From: Conus ventricosus
Taxonomy: Eukaryota > Mollusca > Gastropoda > Neogastropoda > Conidae
Length of the DNA stretch: 64,000 nucleotides
Assembly: GCA_018398815.1 (NCBI GenBank)
Contig: CM031611.1
Coordinates: forward strand, 80,866,375 to 80,930,374
Direction of reading: 5' to 3'
Position numbers and translations under genes: made by a program. Numbering within the stretch: the first letter of the stretch is position 1; every line of letters begins with the position of its first letter. Below the pieces are notes generated by a model. It worked only from the letters and a program-made list of their open reading frames with translations. It did no database searches and had not been told where the DNA came from. Below are positions 53,386 through 62,250 of the stretch, one piece after another.

Positions 53386-53423
53386 GTGTGTGTGTGTTTG
53401 TGTGTAAGTGTGTGTATGTGTGT

Positions 53424-53481
<58 letters not shown>

Positions 53482-56400
53482 TGTGGTGAGAGAGAGAGAG
53501 AGGTGGAGGGGTAGGTGGGGAGAGAGGAGTGTGATGAGGATTAGGGGAGGTTGTGTGTATATATGGATTGTGCAAGTGGTTATGGCTGATTATTTGTTTG
53601 CTGCCAGATTTCTTTGGAATGATCCATTTCAACTTGAAAGCATGGATATGGAACGTTTTCGTTTGAATTAATCTAACAAGGGAAGGTCTTGCACAGATAA
53701 ACTCGTAATTACACAAAAAAGGCTATTCACCATTATTGTTCCGGTCCACAAGCACTCGAGTAGTCTGGAATATTCACAAGCAGTGTAGTATCTCTGCAGA
53801 AAGTGTGGGGTCACCACAGGTGGTGTAAAATCTCCATTGGCAGGCAATGGAGGATCTCCACAGGCAGTGAAGGATCTCCACAGGCAGTGGAGGATCTCCA
53901 CAGGCAGGAAGGATCTCCACAGGCAGTGTAGGATCAGATCTCCACAGGCAGTGGAGGATCTCCACAGGCAGGAAGGATCTCCACAGGCAGTGTAGGATCA
54001 GATCTCCACAGGCAGTGGAGGATCTCCACAGGCAGGAAGGATCTCCACAGGCAGTGGAGGATCTCCACAGGCAGTGAAGGATCAGATCTCCACAGGCAGT
54101 GAAGGATCTCCACAGGAAGGAAGGATCTCCACAGGCAGTGACGGATCAGATCTCCATAGGCAGTGTAGGATCTCCACAGGCAATGAAGGATCTCCACAGG
54201 AAGGAAGGATCTCCACAGGCAGTGAAGGATCAGATCTCTACAGGCAGTGAAGGATCTCCACAGGCAGTGAAGGATCTCCACAGGCAGTGAAGGATCTCCA
54301 CAGGCAGTGAAGGATCAGATCTCCACAGGCAATGAAGGATCTCCACAGGCAGTGAAGGATCAGATCTCCACAGGCAGTGAAGGATGTCAACAGGCAGTGT
54401 AGGATCTCCACAGGCAGGAAGGATCTCCACAGGCAATGAAGGATCTCCACAGGCAGTGAAGGATCTCCACAGGCAGTGAAGGATCAGATCTCCACAGGCA
54501 GTGAAGGATGTCAACAGGCAGTGTAGGATCTCCACAGGCAGGAAGGATCTCCACAGGCGGTGAAGGATCAGATCTCCACAGGCAGTTTAGGATCTCCACA
54601 GGGAGTGAAGGATGTCAACAGGCAGTGAAGGATCTCCACAGGCAGGAAGGATCTCCACAGGCAGTGAAGGATCAGATCTCCACAGGCAGTTTAGGATCTC
54701 CACAGGCAGTGAAGGATCTCCACAGGCAGTGAAGGATGTCAACAGGCAGTGTAGGATCTCCACAGGCAGGAAGGATCTCCACAGGCAGTGAAGGATCAGA
54801 TCTCCACAGGCAGTGAAGGATCTCCACAGGCAGTGTAGGATCTCCACAGGGAGTGAAGGATCTCCACAGGGAGTGAAGGATCTCCACAGGCAGTGAAGGA
54901 TCTCCGCAGGCAGTGAAGGATCAGATCCCCACAGACAGGAAGGATCTCCACAGGCAGTGAAGGATCTCGACAGGCAGTGAAGGATCTCTGCAGGCAGTGA
55001 AGGATCAGATCTCCACGCGCAGGAAGAATCTCCACAGACAGTGTAGGATCTCCACAAATAGTGAAATCTCCACAGGCAGTGAAGGATCTTCACAGGCACA
55101 GGCAGTGTAGGATCTGCACAAATAGTGAAGGATCTCCACAGGCAGTGAAGGATCTTCACAGGCAGTGTAGGATCTGCACAAATATTGAAGGATCTCCGCA
55201 GGCAGTGAAGGATCTCCACAGGCAGTGAAGGATCTCCACATGCAGTGTAGGATCAGATCTCCACAGGCAGTGAAGGATCTCCACAGGCAGTGAATGATCT
55301 CCACAGGCAGTGAAGGATCTCCACAGGATGTGAATGATCTCCACAGGCAGTTTAGGATCTCCACAGGCAGTGAAGGATCTCCACAGGCAGTTTAGGATCT
55401 CCACAGGCAGTGAAGTATCTCCACAGGATGTGAATGATCTCCGCAGGCAGTGAAGGATCTCCACAGGCAGTTTAGGATCTCCACAGGCAGTGAAGGATTT
55501 TCACAGGATGTGAATGATCTCCACAGGCAGTAAAGGATCTCTACAGGCAGTGTAGGATCTCTTCAGGCAGTTTAGGATCTCCACAGGCAGTGAAGGATCT
55601 CCACAATCAGTTTAGGATCTCCACATGCAGTGTAGGATCTCCACAGCAGTGTAGGATCTCCACAGGATGTGAAGAATTTCCACAGGATGTGAATGATCTC
55701 CACAGGCAGTGTAGGATCTCCACATGCAGTGTAGGATGTCCACAGGATGTGAAGAATTTCCACAGGATGTGAATGATCTCCACAGGCAGTGAGAATCTCC
55801 ACAGGCATTGAAGAATCTCCACAGGCAGTTCCCAGTCCTCAATTATGGCTAACAGGATAGTGGCGCTATCAGCCCAGTCTTTCATAATTATTGTCCATCC
55901 AGAACTTCTATGTCTGGGGTGCTTCTCCTCTAAGATAATGTTGCTTATAGCCCAGCCGACCGCAAAGGGCCACATCAGGGCGTTTCTCCTCTAATATTTC
56001 ATGTAGAGTGGTCTTGGAGAGGGGGGAGTCACAGTGGAAAGCTGTGTTGGTCATTGGACTGTAGAAGCAATTCACAGACATGATGATTAATTATTCAGGT
56101 GCCAGCATCAAAGTCGAGGTAATGAAGTAACTGTTGTTCCTTTTGCATGCCACACGGTTAGAGACTGAAAGGTTGTGGTGTTTTGTCCAGGTGGGAGATC
56201 TCATTGAGGAGTACCTAGTTCATGAGAGAGATGTTGAACAGGTGATGAATGCTGCCCGCAGTGGAAAGTGAGTGGTTTCTTGTGCATGCTGTTGGGTTTA
56301 TTCTCCGCCCCCCCCCACCCCCCCCCCCCCTGCCCCACCCCCCCTGCCCCCCCAGTTTGAGGAATAATTACAAAAAGAGGAGTAAATTGCTAAAAGTGTG

Positions 56401-59400
56401 TTAATTTATATAGGTTTTAAGCAATAAGATAAAGTCACCTAGACAATGTATATAGATCATTACAAATCTTGAAAAGAGACAAAGAGACAAAGAAACTAGA
56501 GTCCCATAGTTTCATACATGTTGGCAAATTCAGATCATTAATCACTGCTTGTAGAATCAATGAAATGAGCTTGGAAGGCAGTTTGAACATTCTTGGCACA
56601 GCAGGGTTATCTTTGTTTATCCTTTTTTTATCCACTTTGTTTCATCTGTCCATTTTTGTTTTATTTTGTTTTTCTTTCCCTGTTGCTTTATTGCTTTTAT
56701 TCATTTATGCATTCCTTCTCTGTCTCTGTCTCTCTGTCTCTGTCTCTATTTCTTTTATATTGCACATGTATAGCAAGTGCACATGATGAATTGTGGTTTT
56801 AACGGTGACACATATGAATTGACAGTGGTATATAGTATATATGTAATTACACAATGTTAATGAACACAGCACTCTCTCTGTCTGTCTATCTGTCTGTCTT
56901 TTTTTTTCTTAACACTCTCTTATACTCTTCTCTTTCTTGATACTTTCCTGGTAATCCCTTTCCACTTTCCCAGTGTTTGTAAGTACATAGACATCAGGAA
57001 AATTAGTAGAAATATCTCACAGTCATAGGCACTTCAATCCCCTGACTGCCTGTATACGTACCGCATACATTAAAAAAAAAATGTTGTCCTCAAATGCTTG
57101 GATACGTACTGATGTGAACCAATTTCTTCACAATAATTTCTCAACAAACTAAGGATGGGAACATGAAAGCAGGCATAGAATTACTGAGCCACCAAACTAA
57201 GGGTGGGAACATGAAAGCAGGCATAGAATTACTGAGCCACCAAACTAAGGTGGGAACATGACAGCAGGCATAGAATTACTGAGCCACCAAACCAAGGAAC
57301 AAGATAAGATAATGTTGCTTATAGCCCAGCCGACCGCAGAGGGCCACATCAGGGCTGTAACCAAGGAACAAACAAATAAGAAAAAAAATGACATAAAACA
57401 CTTTCACCTCATTTCTCATCTTTCAGTTCTTCCCCTGTTTTCAGCCATTTTTGTAACTTTATTCTTTTGTGTGGTATAAATGTTGTATCCCCCGTTTCAG
57501 GACCAAGGAGAAGAGAATGGCAGCCTGTGACCTCGCGGCTATGGCCGCCTCCTCGGATGACAACAAGTTTCTGATTGTGGCGGAGGAGGGTCGGTACAGC
57601 ATAGAGTTGTCACGCCTTATCTGTTGGTTCCATGCCTTATCTGTTGGTTCCATGCCTATCTGTTGGTTCCATGCCATATCGTGTGGTTCCATGCCATATC
57701 TGTTGGTTCCATGCCTTATCTGTTGGTTCCATGCCTTATCTGTTGGTTCTATGCCTTATCTGTTGGTTCCATGCCTTATCTGTTGGTTCCATGCCATATC
57801 TGTTGGTTCCATGCCTTATCTGTTGTTCCATGCCTTATATGTTGGTTCCATGCCATATCTGTTGGTTCCATGCCATATCTGTTAGTTCCATGCCATATCT
57901 GTTGGTTCCATGCCTTATCTGTTGGTTCCATGCCTTATCTGTTGGTTCCATGCCATATCTGTTGGTTCCATGCCATATCTGTTGGTTCCATGCCATATCT
58001 GTTGGTTCCATGCCTTATCTGTTGGTTCCATGCCTTATATGTTGGTCCATGCCTTATATGTTGGTTCCATGCCATATCTGTTGGTTTCATGCCTTATCTG
58101 TTGGTTCCATGCCTTATCTGTTGGTTCCATGCCTTATCTGTTGGTTCCATGCCTTATCTGTTGGTTCCATGCCATATCTGTTGGTTCCATGCCTTATCTG
58201 TTGGTTCCATGCCTTATATGTTGGTTCCATGCCATATCTGTTGGTTCCATGCCTGTCTGTCTTTCTCTGTCTGTTGGTTTTTGTCTGTTTGTCATCCTGT
58301 TGCACTTTTTCGACACACGTCGCGGTTATGTTCGCAACACGTCATGAGCCAGTGAGGTGTGTTTGTCATGAGCATTATCACACTGCACGGCCAGTCAGCT
58401 CTGACAAGTTGCCAGTGAGGTCTGTTTGTCATGAGCATTATCACACTGCACGCCAGTCAGCTCTGACAAGTTGCCAGTGAGGTCTGTTTGTCATGAGCAT
58501 TATCACACTGCACGGCCAGTCAGCTCTGACAAGTTGCCAGTGAGGTGTTTGTCATGAGCATTATCACACTGCACGGCCAGTCAGCTCTGACAAGTTGCCA
58601 GTGAGGTCTGTTTGTCATGAGCATTATCACACTGCACGGCCAGTCAGCTCTGACAAGTTGCCAGTGAGATCTGTTTGTCATGAGCATTATCACACTACAC
58701 GGCCAGTCAGCTCTGACAAGTTGCCAGTGAGATAAACAGTCATGAGCATTATCACACTACACTGCCAGTCAGCTCTGACAAGTTGCCAGTGAGATCTGTT
58801 TGTCATGAGCATTATCACACTACACGGCCAGTCAGCTCTGACAAGTTGCCAGTGAGGTGTGTTTGTCATGAGCATTATCACACTGCACGGCCAGTCAGCT
58901 CTGACAAGTTGCCAGTGAGGTGTGTTTGTCATGAGCATTATCACACTGCACGGCCAGTCAGCTCTGACAAGTTGCCAGTGAGGTGTGTTTGTCATGAGCA
59001 TTATCACACTGCACGGCCAGTCAGCTCTGACAAGTTGCCAGTGAGGTGTGTTTGTCATGAGCATTATCACACTGCACGGCCAGTCAGCTCTGACAAGTTG
59101 CCAGTGAGGTGTGTTTGTCATGAGCATTATCACACTGCACGGCCAGTCAGCTCTGACAAGTTGCCAGTGAGGTGTGTTTGTCATGAGCATTATCACACTG
59201 CACGGCCAGTCAGCTCTGACAAGTTGCCAGTGAGGTCTGTTTGTCATGAGCATTATCACACTACACGGCCAGTCAGCTCTGACAAGTTGCCAGTGAGATC
59301 TGTTTGCCAACTTTGAGCTGGATAACTCTAAACTGACGCTGCTTATGACACCAGATCCCTAGCAGATATGACAACACAGAGCACACAGAATATACAAGGA

Positions 59401-60917
59401 AACATCCCCACTCTTCTCATTTGTTCTGCGTGCTCAGTGTTGTCATTTTGGTTTGCTGTGGTAAGCAGCATTGATTTAGAGTCGTGGACCTACAGTTGTT
59501 TTATCATGGGAGCAACAGTTACCGTACTTGTTTGTTATGTGCTGTTTGTTATTCACTGTTTACTGTTCTCTGCTTCATTTAAGATTTCCTAAGAATAACT
59601 ACACATAAATTGTGAAAACTTATCTGGTATGTTTTGTAGCTGTCCAAAAGAAATTAAACAAACAACAACAGCAAAAAAGAAATCAACCGTCCTTTACAAA
59701 TGCACAGTAGCTGCAGTAGGAGTACAGCAGGTTGTTGCGAAAGTGTTACGGGGCTGATGATGGTGTATGTCAATTACTATTCTGTCTGTGTATCCGTGAG
59801 TCTTCTTTCTTTTCCTGTTTCTGTTAACTCAGATTTTGCATCATCTTCTGTTAACTCACATACTGTTTTACCATCATCCATTATCGCACGTTGTGATTCA
59901 TCACCTTCTGTTATCTCACATTGTGCTTAATTGTCTTCCATCATCTCCTATTGTGCTTGGTCGTCTTCAGTTACTTCACATTATGTTTCATTATCTTCCA
60001 CTACCTCACATCCTGTGTCTTCATCTTCCATCCCCTCACAATCTGTTTCCTCATCTTCCATCCCCTCACAGTCTGTTTCCTCATCTTCCATTCCCTCACA
60101 TACTGTTAGCGTATCTTCCGTTCCCTCACAATCTGTTTGCTCATCTTCCATCCCCTCACAATCTGTTTCCTCATCTTCCATCCCCTCACAATCTGTTTCC
60201 TCATCTTCCATTCCCTCACATACTGTTAGCGTATCTTCCGTTCCCTCACAATCTGTTTGCTCATCTTCCATCCCCTCACAATCTGTTTCCTCATCTTCCA
60301 TCCCCTCACAATCTGTTTCCTCATCTTCCATTCCCTCACATACTGTTAGCGTATCTTCCGTTCCCTCACAATCTGTTTGCTCATCTTCCATCCCCTCACT
60401 ATCTGTTTCCTCATCTTCCATTCCCTCACATACTGTAAGCGTATCTTCTGTTCCCTCACAATCTGTTTGCTCGTTGTCTGTTTGTTTTTGACTGGCATTA
60501 CCCTCCCATGCAGCTCCAGCCACCTGCTCTGCACACAGCCCCAACCAGACTGGGCCGGCAGCGGTGCCAGCAGTCTGCTCAGAACTATCGGATCTCCCTG
60601 TCTGCCCCACACACAACCACACCCTGACTGGGTCCCTGTCAGTCCCAAAACCTGCAATCCACACACAACTATCAGAATCAGGATGCCTTCACCCCCCCCC
60701 CCCCCCCCCCCCCACATCACTGTCGTCACACATTAACGCTGCCCCTTGAGGGCTTGTCTTGCCTGATGTCTGTGCTGATTTCTTTGTTCATCTGTCCTGG
60801 GTTTTGCTGCTGGTTATCCTATTTTTGCCATTCTCCCCCCCCCCCCCCCCCCCCCCCCAATTTTGGATTTTAATAATGATAATTGTGATCTGATAATCGT
60901 TTACTCCGTGTGTGTGT

Positions 60918-60962
<45 letters not shown>

Positions 60963-60981
60963 GTGTGTGTGTGTTTGCACA

Positions 60982-61028
<47 letters not shown>

Positions 61029-61099
61029 ATGTGTGTGCGTGCATGTGTGTGTATGTGTGTGTTTACATGCACGTGTGTGTGTGTATGTGTGTGTTTGCA

Positions 61100-61170
<71 letters not shown>

Positions 61171-61272
61171 AGACTGGAGGTACTGACAGCACTGGCCATG
61201 TCAAGAGATGACATGACCCAGGAACACTCTGTTGAGGCTCTGTCTGAGATACTGACCATCCCATCCATTCAG
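44902..61272 (+). CDS. Unnamed ubiquitin-like, multi-pass membrane, armadillo-like protein (partial, nine exons in window)
   Basis: Exons 44902-44934, 46733-46945, 49303-49443, 50970-51124, 51354-51447, 52910-53143, 56191-56267, 57501-57593 and 61173-61272 join without a stop into 1140 nt, 380 codons, with GT-AG junctions throughout. Residues 1-82 read as a ubiquitin fold ([10 protein letters not shown] strand, an IRAQLLHIL helix, [26 protein letters not shown]). Residues 83-129 are helical and charged. Hydrophobic segments lie near 132-146, 150-168, 184-205 and 260-284, so about four membrane passes. Six Cys are spread over the 213-290 segment. Residues 291-380 look like armadillo/HEAT helices ([39 protein letters not shown]). 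I do not recognise the family. A membrane-anchored adaptor related to ER quality control would fit the layout, but nothing here proves that. The 3' end lies beyond 64000. Confidence 0.85.
45060..45137. repeat. (AC)n microsatellite
   Basis: Pure AC run in UBL-gene intron 1. Confidence 0.97.
45138..46320. other. UBL-gene intron 1, unassigned
   Basis: Holds a (TA)n/poly(T) stretch at 45989-46043. A minus-strand open frame at 45629-45907 has no recognised domain. Confidence 0.5.
46324..46450. repeat. (TG)n microsatellite
   Basis: TG run with a GCACGTGCATGTGCACGTG core at 46386-46404. Confidence 0.97.
46733..46945 (+). CDS. UBL-gene exon 2 (ubiquitin-like domain)
   Basis: Acceptor TTTTCTTCCAG, donor GTGAGTG. 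71 codons, phase 0 at both ends: [67 protein letters not shown]. Spacing of the hydrophobic positions matches a ubiquitin-like beta-grasp. Confidence 0.93.
46946..49302. other. UBL-gene intron 2
   Basis: Contains a poly(C) run at 47218-47240, several pyrimidine-rich near-repeats with ACTCCC/TCTTAAAAC themes between 47040 and 47880, and the possible LINE tail listed at 48790. No other feature. Confidence 0.55.
48790..49125 (+). pseudogene. Possible LINE pol C-terminal relic
   Basis: Frame pieces [19 protein letters not shown] and [13 protein letters not shown] resemble the terminal Cys/His block of some LINE polymerases (C-x-S-R-x-G-L-x-S-H-x-R-x-H). It is short, with stops. Confidence 0.35.
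49303..49443 (+). CDS. UBL-gene exon 3 (charged helical linker)
   Basis: Acceptor GTGACTGCAG, donor GTCAGT. 47 codons: [48 protein letters not shown] likely amphipathic helix before the membrane segments. Confidence 0.9.
49455..49690 (+). mobile_element. SINE-B, diverged copy
   Basis: A B-box relic GGTTCGATTCC near 49539 and body words AAAATCTCATGATCACCTTT, CAGAAGAGAAGGC and GTAGATATGGATGAC align with SINE-B at 22921. The A-box region is degraded. Confidence 0.6.
49895..50480 (+). mobile_element. SINE-A, old headless copy
   Basis: Collinear blocks: GGAGTTGAG, ATACAGTTGAGTTTTATCC, AGGTGTGGTGGACGCC, GCAGCCCTGTCGTGCAGTCT, TGGAACTCGATAGCATCAT, TTCTGTGGCCTTTCATGCCC, ACACTGATGAACACCACTGA, and CAGTGCAGTGTCTCCTCCAG. 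The head is missing. It lies in UBL-gene intron 3. Confidence 0.78.
50627..50785. repeat. (TG)n microsatellite
   Basis: TG with TCTG and GTATG interruptions. Confidence 0.95.
50970..51124 (+). CDS. UBL-gene exon 4 (transmembrane helices 1 and 2)
   Basis: Acceptor TTGTGCAG, donor GTGAGT. Encodes [40 protein letters not shown] and [11 protein letters not shown]: two hydrophobic helices with a short RWYS turn, a hairpin. Confidence 0.93.
51170..51200. repeat. Poly(G) tract
   Basis: G-rich run with a stretch of 17 G at 51181-51197, shortly after the exon 4 donor. A possible G-quadruplex on the coding strand. Confidence 0.9.
51354..51447 (+). CDS. UBL-gene exon 5 (transmembrane helix 3)
   Basis: Acceptor TCTGTTTCAG, donor GTGAGT. 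The first base completes Ile181. Encodes [20 protein letters not shown] then [11 protein letters not shown]. Confidence 0.93.
51424..51735 (+). repeat. Tandem copies of the exon 5 donor junction, about 67-bp unit
   Basis: The exon end (CTGGGAGTGGATCAGTGTGT, then CT|GTGAGTATTGCTTCTGT) recurs downstream as CCGAGTTAATGAGTGTATCT (twice), TTGGGAGTGGATCAGTGTGC then CTGTGAGTTTTC, TTGGGAGTACATCAGTATGC then CTGTGGGTATTGC, and GTCTGGAGTCAGTGTGTCTG. Five diverged units lie in tandem, each with the TTTCTGTCTTCA linker or a relative. Confidence 0.87.
51736..52465. other. UBL-gene intron 5, unassigned part
   Basis: Non-repetitive intron DNA with no recognised feature. Confidence 0.5.
52465..52925 (+). repeat. 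Diverged tandem units ending at the exon 6 acceptor, about 72 bp
   Basis: Units of the form GTTCTTCTGTC..., GATAAAGAACCAGATAAAGA, C...TGTATTTATGTTTTGA, ...GCATCAGTATCAG recur near 52480, 52690, 52770 and 52843. The real acceptor TCGGTATCAG and exon start GTTCCAGTGTCTGATAAAGT form the next unit in register. Confidence 0.8.
52910..53143 (+). CDS. UBL-gene exon 6 (Cys-rich loop and transmembrane helix 4)
   Basis: Acceptor GTATCAG, donor GTGAGC. 78 codons: [78 protein letters not shown]. Four Cys precede the helix and NNCT is a potential N-glycosylation site, which would suit a lumenal or extracellular loop. Confidence 0.93.
53236..53500. repeat. (TG)n microsatellite
   Basis: About 240 bases of TG with GTAAGTGTATC interruptions, then an AG run. 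It starts 95 bases after the exon 6 donor. Confidence 0.97.
53785..55835. repeat. Large minisatellite, 20-bp unit, about 100 copies
   Basis: Unit GGATCTCCACAGGCAGTGAA with variants (AGGATCAGATCTCC, AGGATGTCAACAGG, GGATGTGAATGATC). Multi-unit blocks recur, for example around 54370 and 54490. It fills UBL-gene intron 6. The open frames in it follow from the repeat. Confidence 0.97.
55930..55983 (+). mobile_element. Dispersed repeat D
   Basis: GATAATGTTGCTTATAGCCC, AGCCGACCGCAAAGGGCCAC, ATCAGGG is shared almost exactly with 57308-57354 and more weakly with 7215-7265. It is probably the end of a SINE. Confidence 0.6.
56191..56267 (+). CDS. UBL-gene exon 7 (start of armadillo-like region)
   Basis: Acceptor TTTGTCCAG, donor GTGAGT. 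Encodes [20 protein letters not shown] then AARSG; the last two bases join G of exon 8 to give Lys316. Confidence 0.9.
56268..57500. other. UBL-gene intron 7
   Basis: Contains C-rich tracts at 56305-56355, CT runs near 56720 and 56880, three tandem units of about 50 bp (CATGAAAGCAGGCATAGAAT near 57163, 57210 and 57257), and a dispersed repeat D copy at 57305. No gene. Confidence 0.65.
57305..57356 (+). mobile_element. Dispersed repeat D, second good copy
   Basis: Nearly identical over 47 bases to 55935-55982, in the same orientation. Confidence 0.6.
57501..57593 (+). CDS. UBL-gene exon 8 (armadillo-like helices)
   Basis: Acceptor CCGTTTCAG. Donor GTACAG after 57593 is chosen over GTCGGT at 57590 because CG plus A of exon 9 gives Arg347 and keeps the frame. 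Encodes [20 protein letters not shown] then [10 protein letters not shown]. Confidence 0.85.
57612..58255. repeat. Minisatellite, 20-bp unit, about 32 copies
   Basis: Unit CCTTATCTGTTGGTTCCATG with C/A and C/T variants. It starts 18 bases after the exon 8 donor. The 282-codon Cys-rich frame over it is a repeat by-product. Confidence 0.97.
58340..59312. repeat. Minisatellite, 63-bp unit, about 15 copies
   Basis: CCAGTGAGGTGTGTTTGTCA, TGAGCATTATCACACTGCAC, GGCCAGTCAGCTCTGACAAG, TTG. The copies are nearly identical (GTGT/TCTG/ATCT and CTGCAC/CTACAC variants). The 63-base period keeps long frames open on both strands. Confidence 0.98.
59313..59925. other. UBL-gene intron 8, unassigned part
   Basis: Non-repetitive intron DNA; from about 59830 weak forms of the following 30-bp unit begin. 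Confidence 0.5.
59930..60478. repeat. Minisatellite, 30-bp unit with 120-bp higher-order repeat
   Basis: Unit TCATCTTCCATCCCCTCACA plus ATCTGTTTCC. Every fourth unit carries TACTGTTAGCGTATCTTCCG, at 60101, 60221 and 60341 (exact 120-base steps) and again at 60431. Frames on both strands stay open because 30 is a multiple of three. Confidence 0.97.
60688..60716. repeat. Poly(C) tract
   Basis: More than 20 uninterrupted C. A second C run sits at 60835-60858. Confidence 0.95.
60909..61168. repeat. (TG)n microsatellite abutting exon 9
   Basis: About 250 bases of TG with GCAC/CATG interruptions, running to within 5 bases of the exon 9 acceptor AG. It takes the place of the polypyrimidine tract. 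Confidence 0.97.
61173..61272 (+). CDS. UBL-gene exon 9 (armadillo-like helices)
   Basis: Acceptor GTGTTTGCAG, donor GTGTCT. Encodes [20 protein letters not shown] then [13 protein letters not shown]. The donor is a weak GTGTCT. The coding region is open at its 3' end; the next exons lie past the window. Confidence 0.85.
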
Positions 61273-61530
61273 GTGTCTTTTTACTGTTACTTCACCATCA
61301 GGTGTCTTGATTGTTATTTTACCATCCAAGTGTCTTATTACTGCAAATTCACTACCCTTATCATCCAGGTGTCTTATTATTGTTATCTTACCACCCAAGT
61401 GTCTTATTACTGCAAATTCACCATCCTTATCATCCAGGTGTCTTATTACTGTTATTTCACCATCAGGTGTCTTGATTGTTATTTTTCCACCCAAGTGTCT
61501 TATTACTGTGAAATCACTATCCTTATCATC
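61258..61530 (+). repeat. Tandem copies of the exon 9 donor junction
   Basis: The exon end CCATCCATTCAG|GTGTCTTT recurs downstream as ATCATCCAGGTGTCTTATTA, ACCATCAGGTGTCTTGATTG, ACCACCCAAGTGTCTTATTA and others, with TACTGTTATTTC or TACTGCAAATTC between. About seven short units (roughly 35 bp) repeat a CAG|GTGTCT site. Confidence 0.85.
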
Positions 61531-61533
61531 CAT

Positions 61534-61570
61534 CCCTCCGGGGGGTTGCGACCTTGTCGTGGTCGGAGGG
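61534..61570 (+). ncRNA. Candidate nested stem (HDV-like ribozyme core?) at the retrotransposon 5' end
   Basis: CCCTC (61534-61538) pairs with GAGGG (61566-61570). CGACC (61549-61553) pairs with GGTCG (61561-61565) around a seven-base loop, and the two 3' strands are adjacent. That is the P1/P3 order of HDV-like ribozymes, which are known at the 5' ends of several non-LTR elements. P2 and P4 were not established. A further complementary pair, GGGGCATCAA (61608-61617) with TTGATGCCCC (61705-61714), lies downstream. Confidence 0.35.
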
Positions 61571-62250
61571 TTTGCGTGGTCCAGTGATCCCTTAGGCTTT
61601 GCTGGCGGGGGCATCAATACTTGGAGATAGGCTGTTTTTTTCACACTGCTTCTAGGCCTGAGAGGTGCAGATGCTGTTTGGCCTAAGCGTAACGTGGTAA
61701 GGAGTTGATGCCCCTGGTAGGGCTTCCCATGTCAGATAGGCTAAGGGTGAGGATCCTGACTAAGAGTAACGCGCCTTTCTCCTTTCTTGTTTTCTGCCTC
61801 CCTTATTTGGCCCTTTTCTATCTTCGTCTCCCCTTCAAGTCTTCTTTTCCACACTCCTTTTCTCTCTGTGGTCTCCTTAAGATCCGCCGCGTTTGCCGTG
61901 CGGTGCGACCTGTGTCGGAGGGGAATGAGATCCTGGTGATTGAGAGGGCCAGCGCTCTCAACACATCACTTTGGCTCGGACCTCTCCTAGACAGGGAGTA
62001 CACTTTGGCCCGGGTGTACTAATCGGCTCCCCTTCTTGGGGTTGGGTCAAGACGGGCAGTTCCCCAGCTGGCCAAGTAAACCCCTGCAGTGCTCAGCTCT
62101 CTGTTCCCGGGAGTTGAGCATGATCAGGGGGGATAGGGTTGGTTGCTTCTGCTTGTCGTATGTCTCTCCCGAAGCCTGGAAGGGGTCAAGACATTGGTTT
62201 CTTGGCCCTGGCCCCTTAGTTGGACTCCAAGGTGGGTGGGTAAGGGAGGG

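Noticed and set aside
53774..55975. CRISPR-like appearance of regularly spaced 20-mers
   Set aside because: There are no unique spacers; the units are contiguous. The window is eukaryotic, and no cas genes exist here.
57590..57593. Alternative exon 8 donor GTCGGT at 57590
   Set aside because: Using it would end exon 8 after GAGGAGG and break the frame into exon 9; GTACAG at 57594 gives EGRLEVL in frame.
57624..58480. Cys/Trp-rich open frames of 145 to 282 codons ([11 protein letters not shown] repeats)
   Set aside because: They are translations of a 20-bp minisatellite in all three plus frames (three 20-mers make 60, so frames rotate without stops). They lie in an intron of the UBL gene.
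58690..59316. Long frames on both strands over the 63-bp array
   Set aside because: The period is a multiple of three, so openness is automatic; the array is intronic.
59981..60664. 227-codon acidic frame ([10 protein letters not shown] repeats) on the minus strand and two long plus-strand frames
   Set aside because: The 30-bp minisatellite is open in several frames on both strands; no start context, no flanking coding signal.
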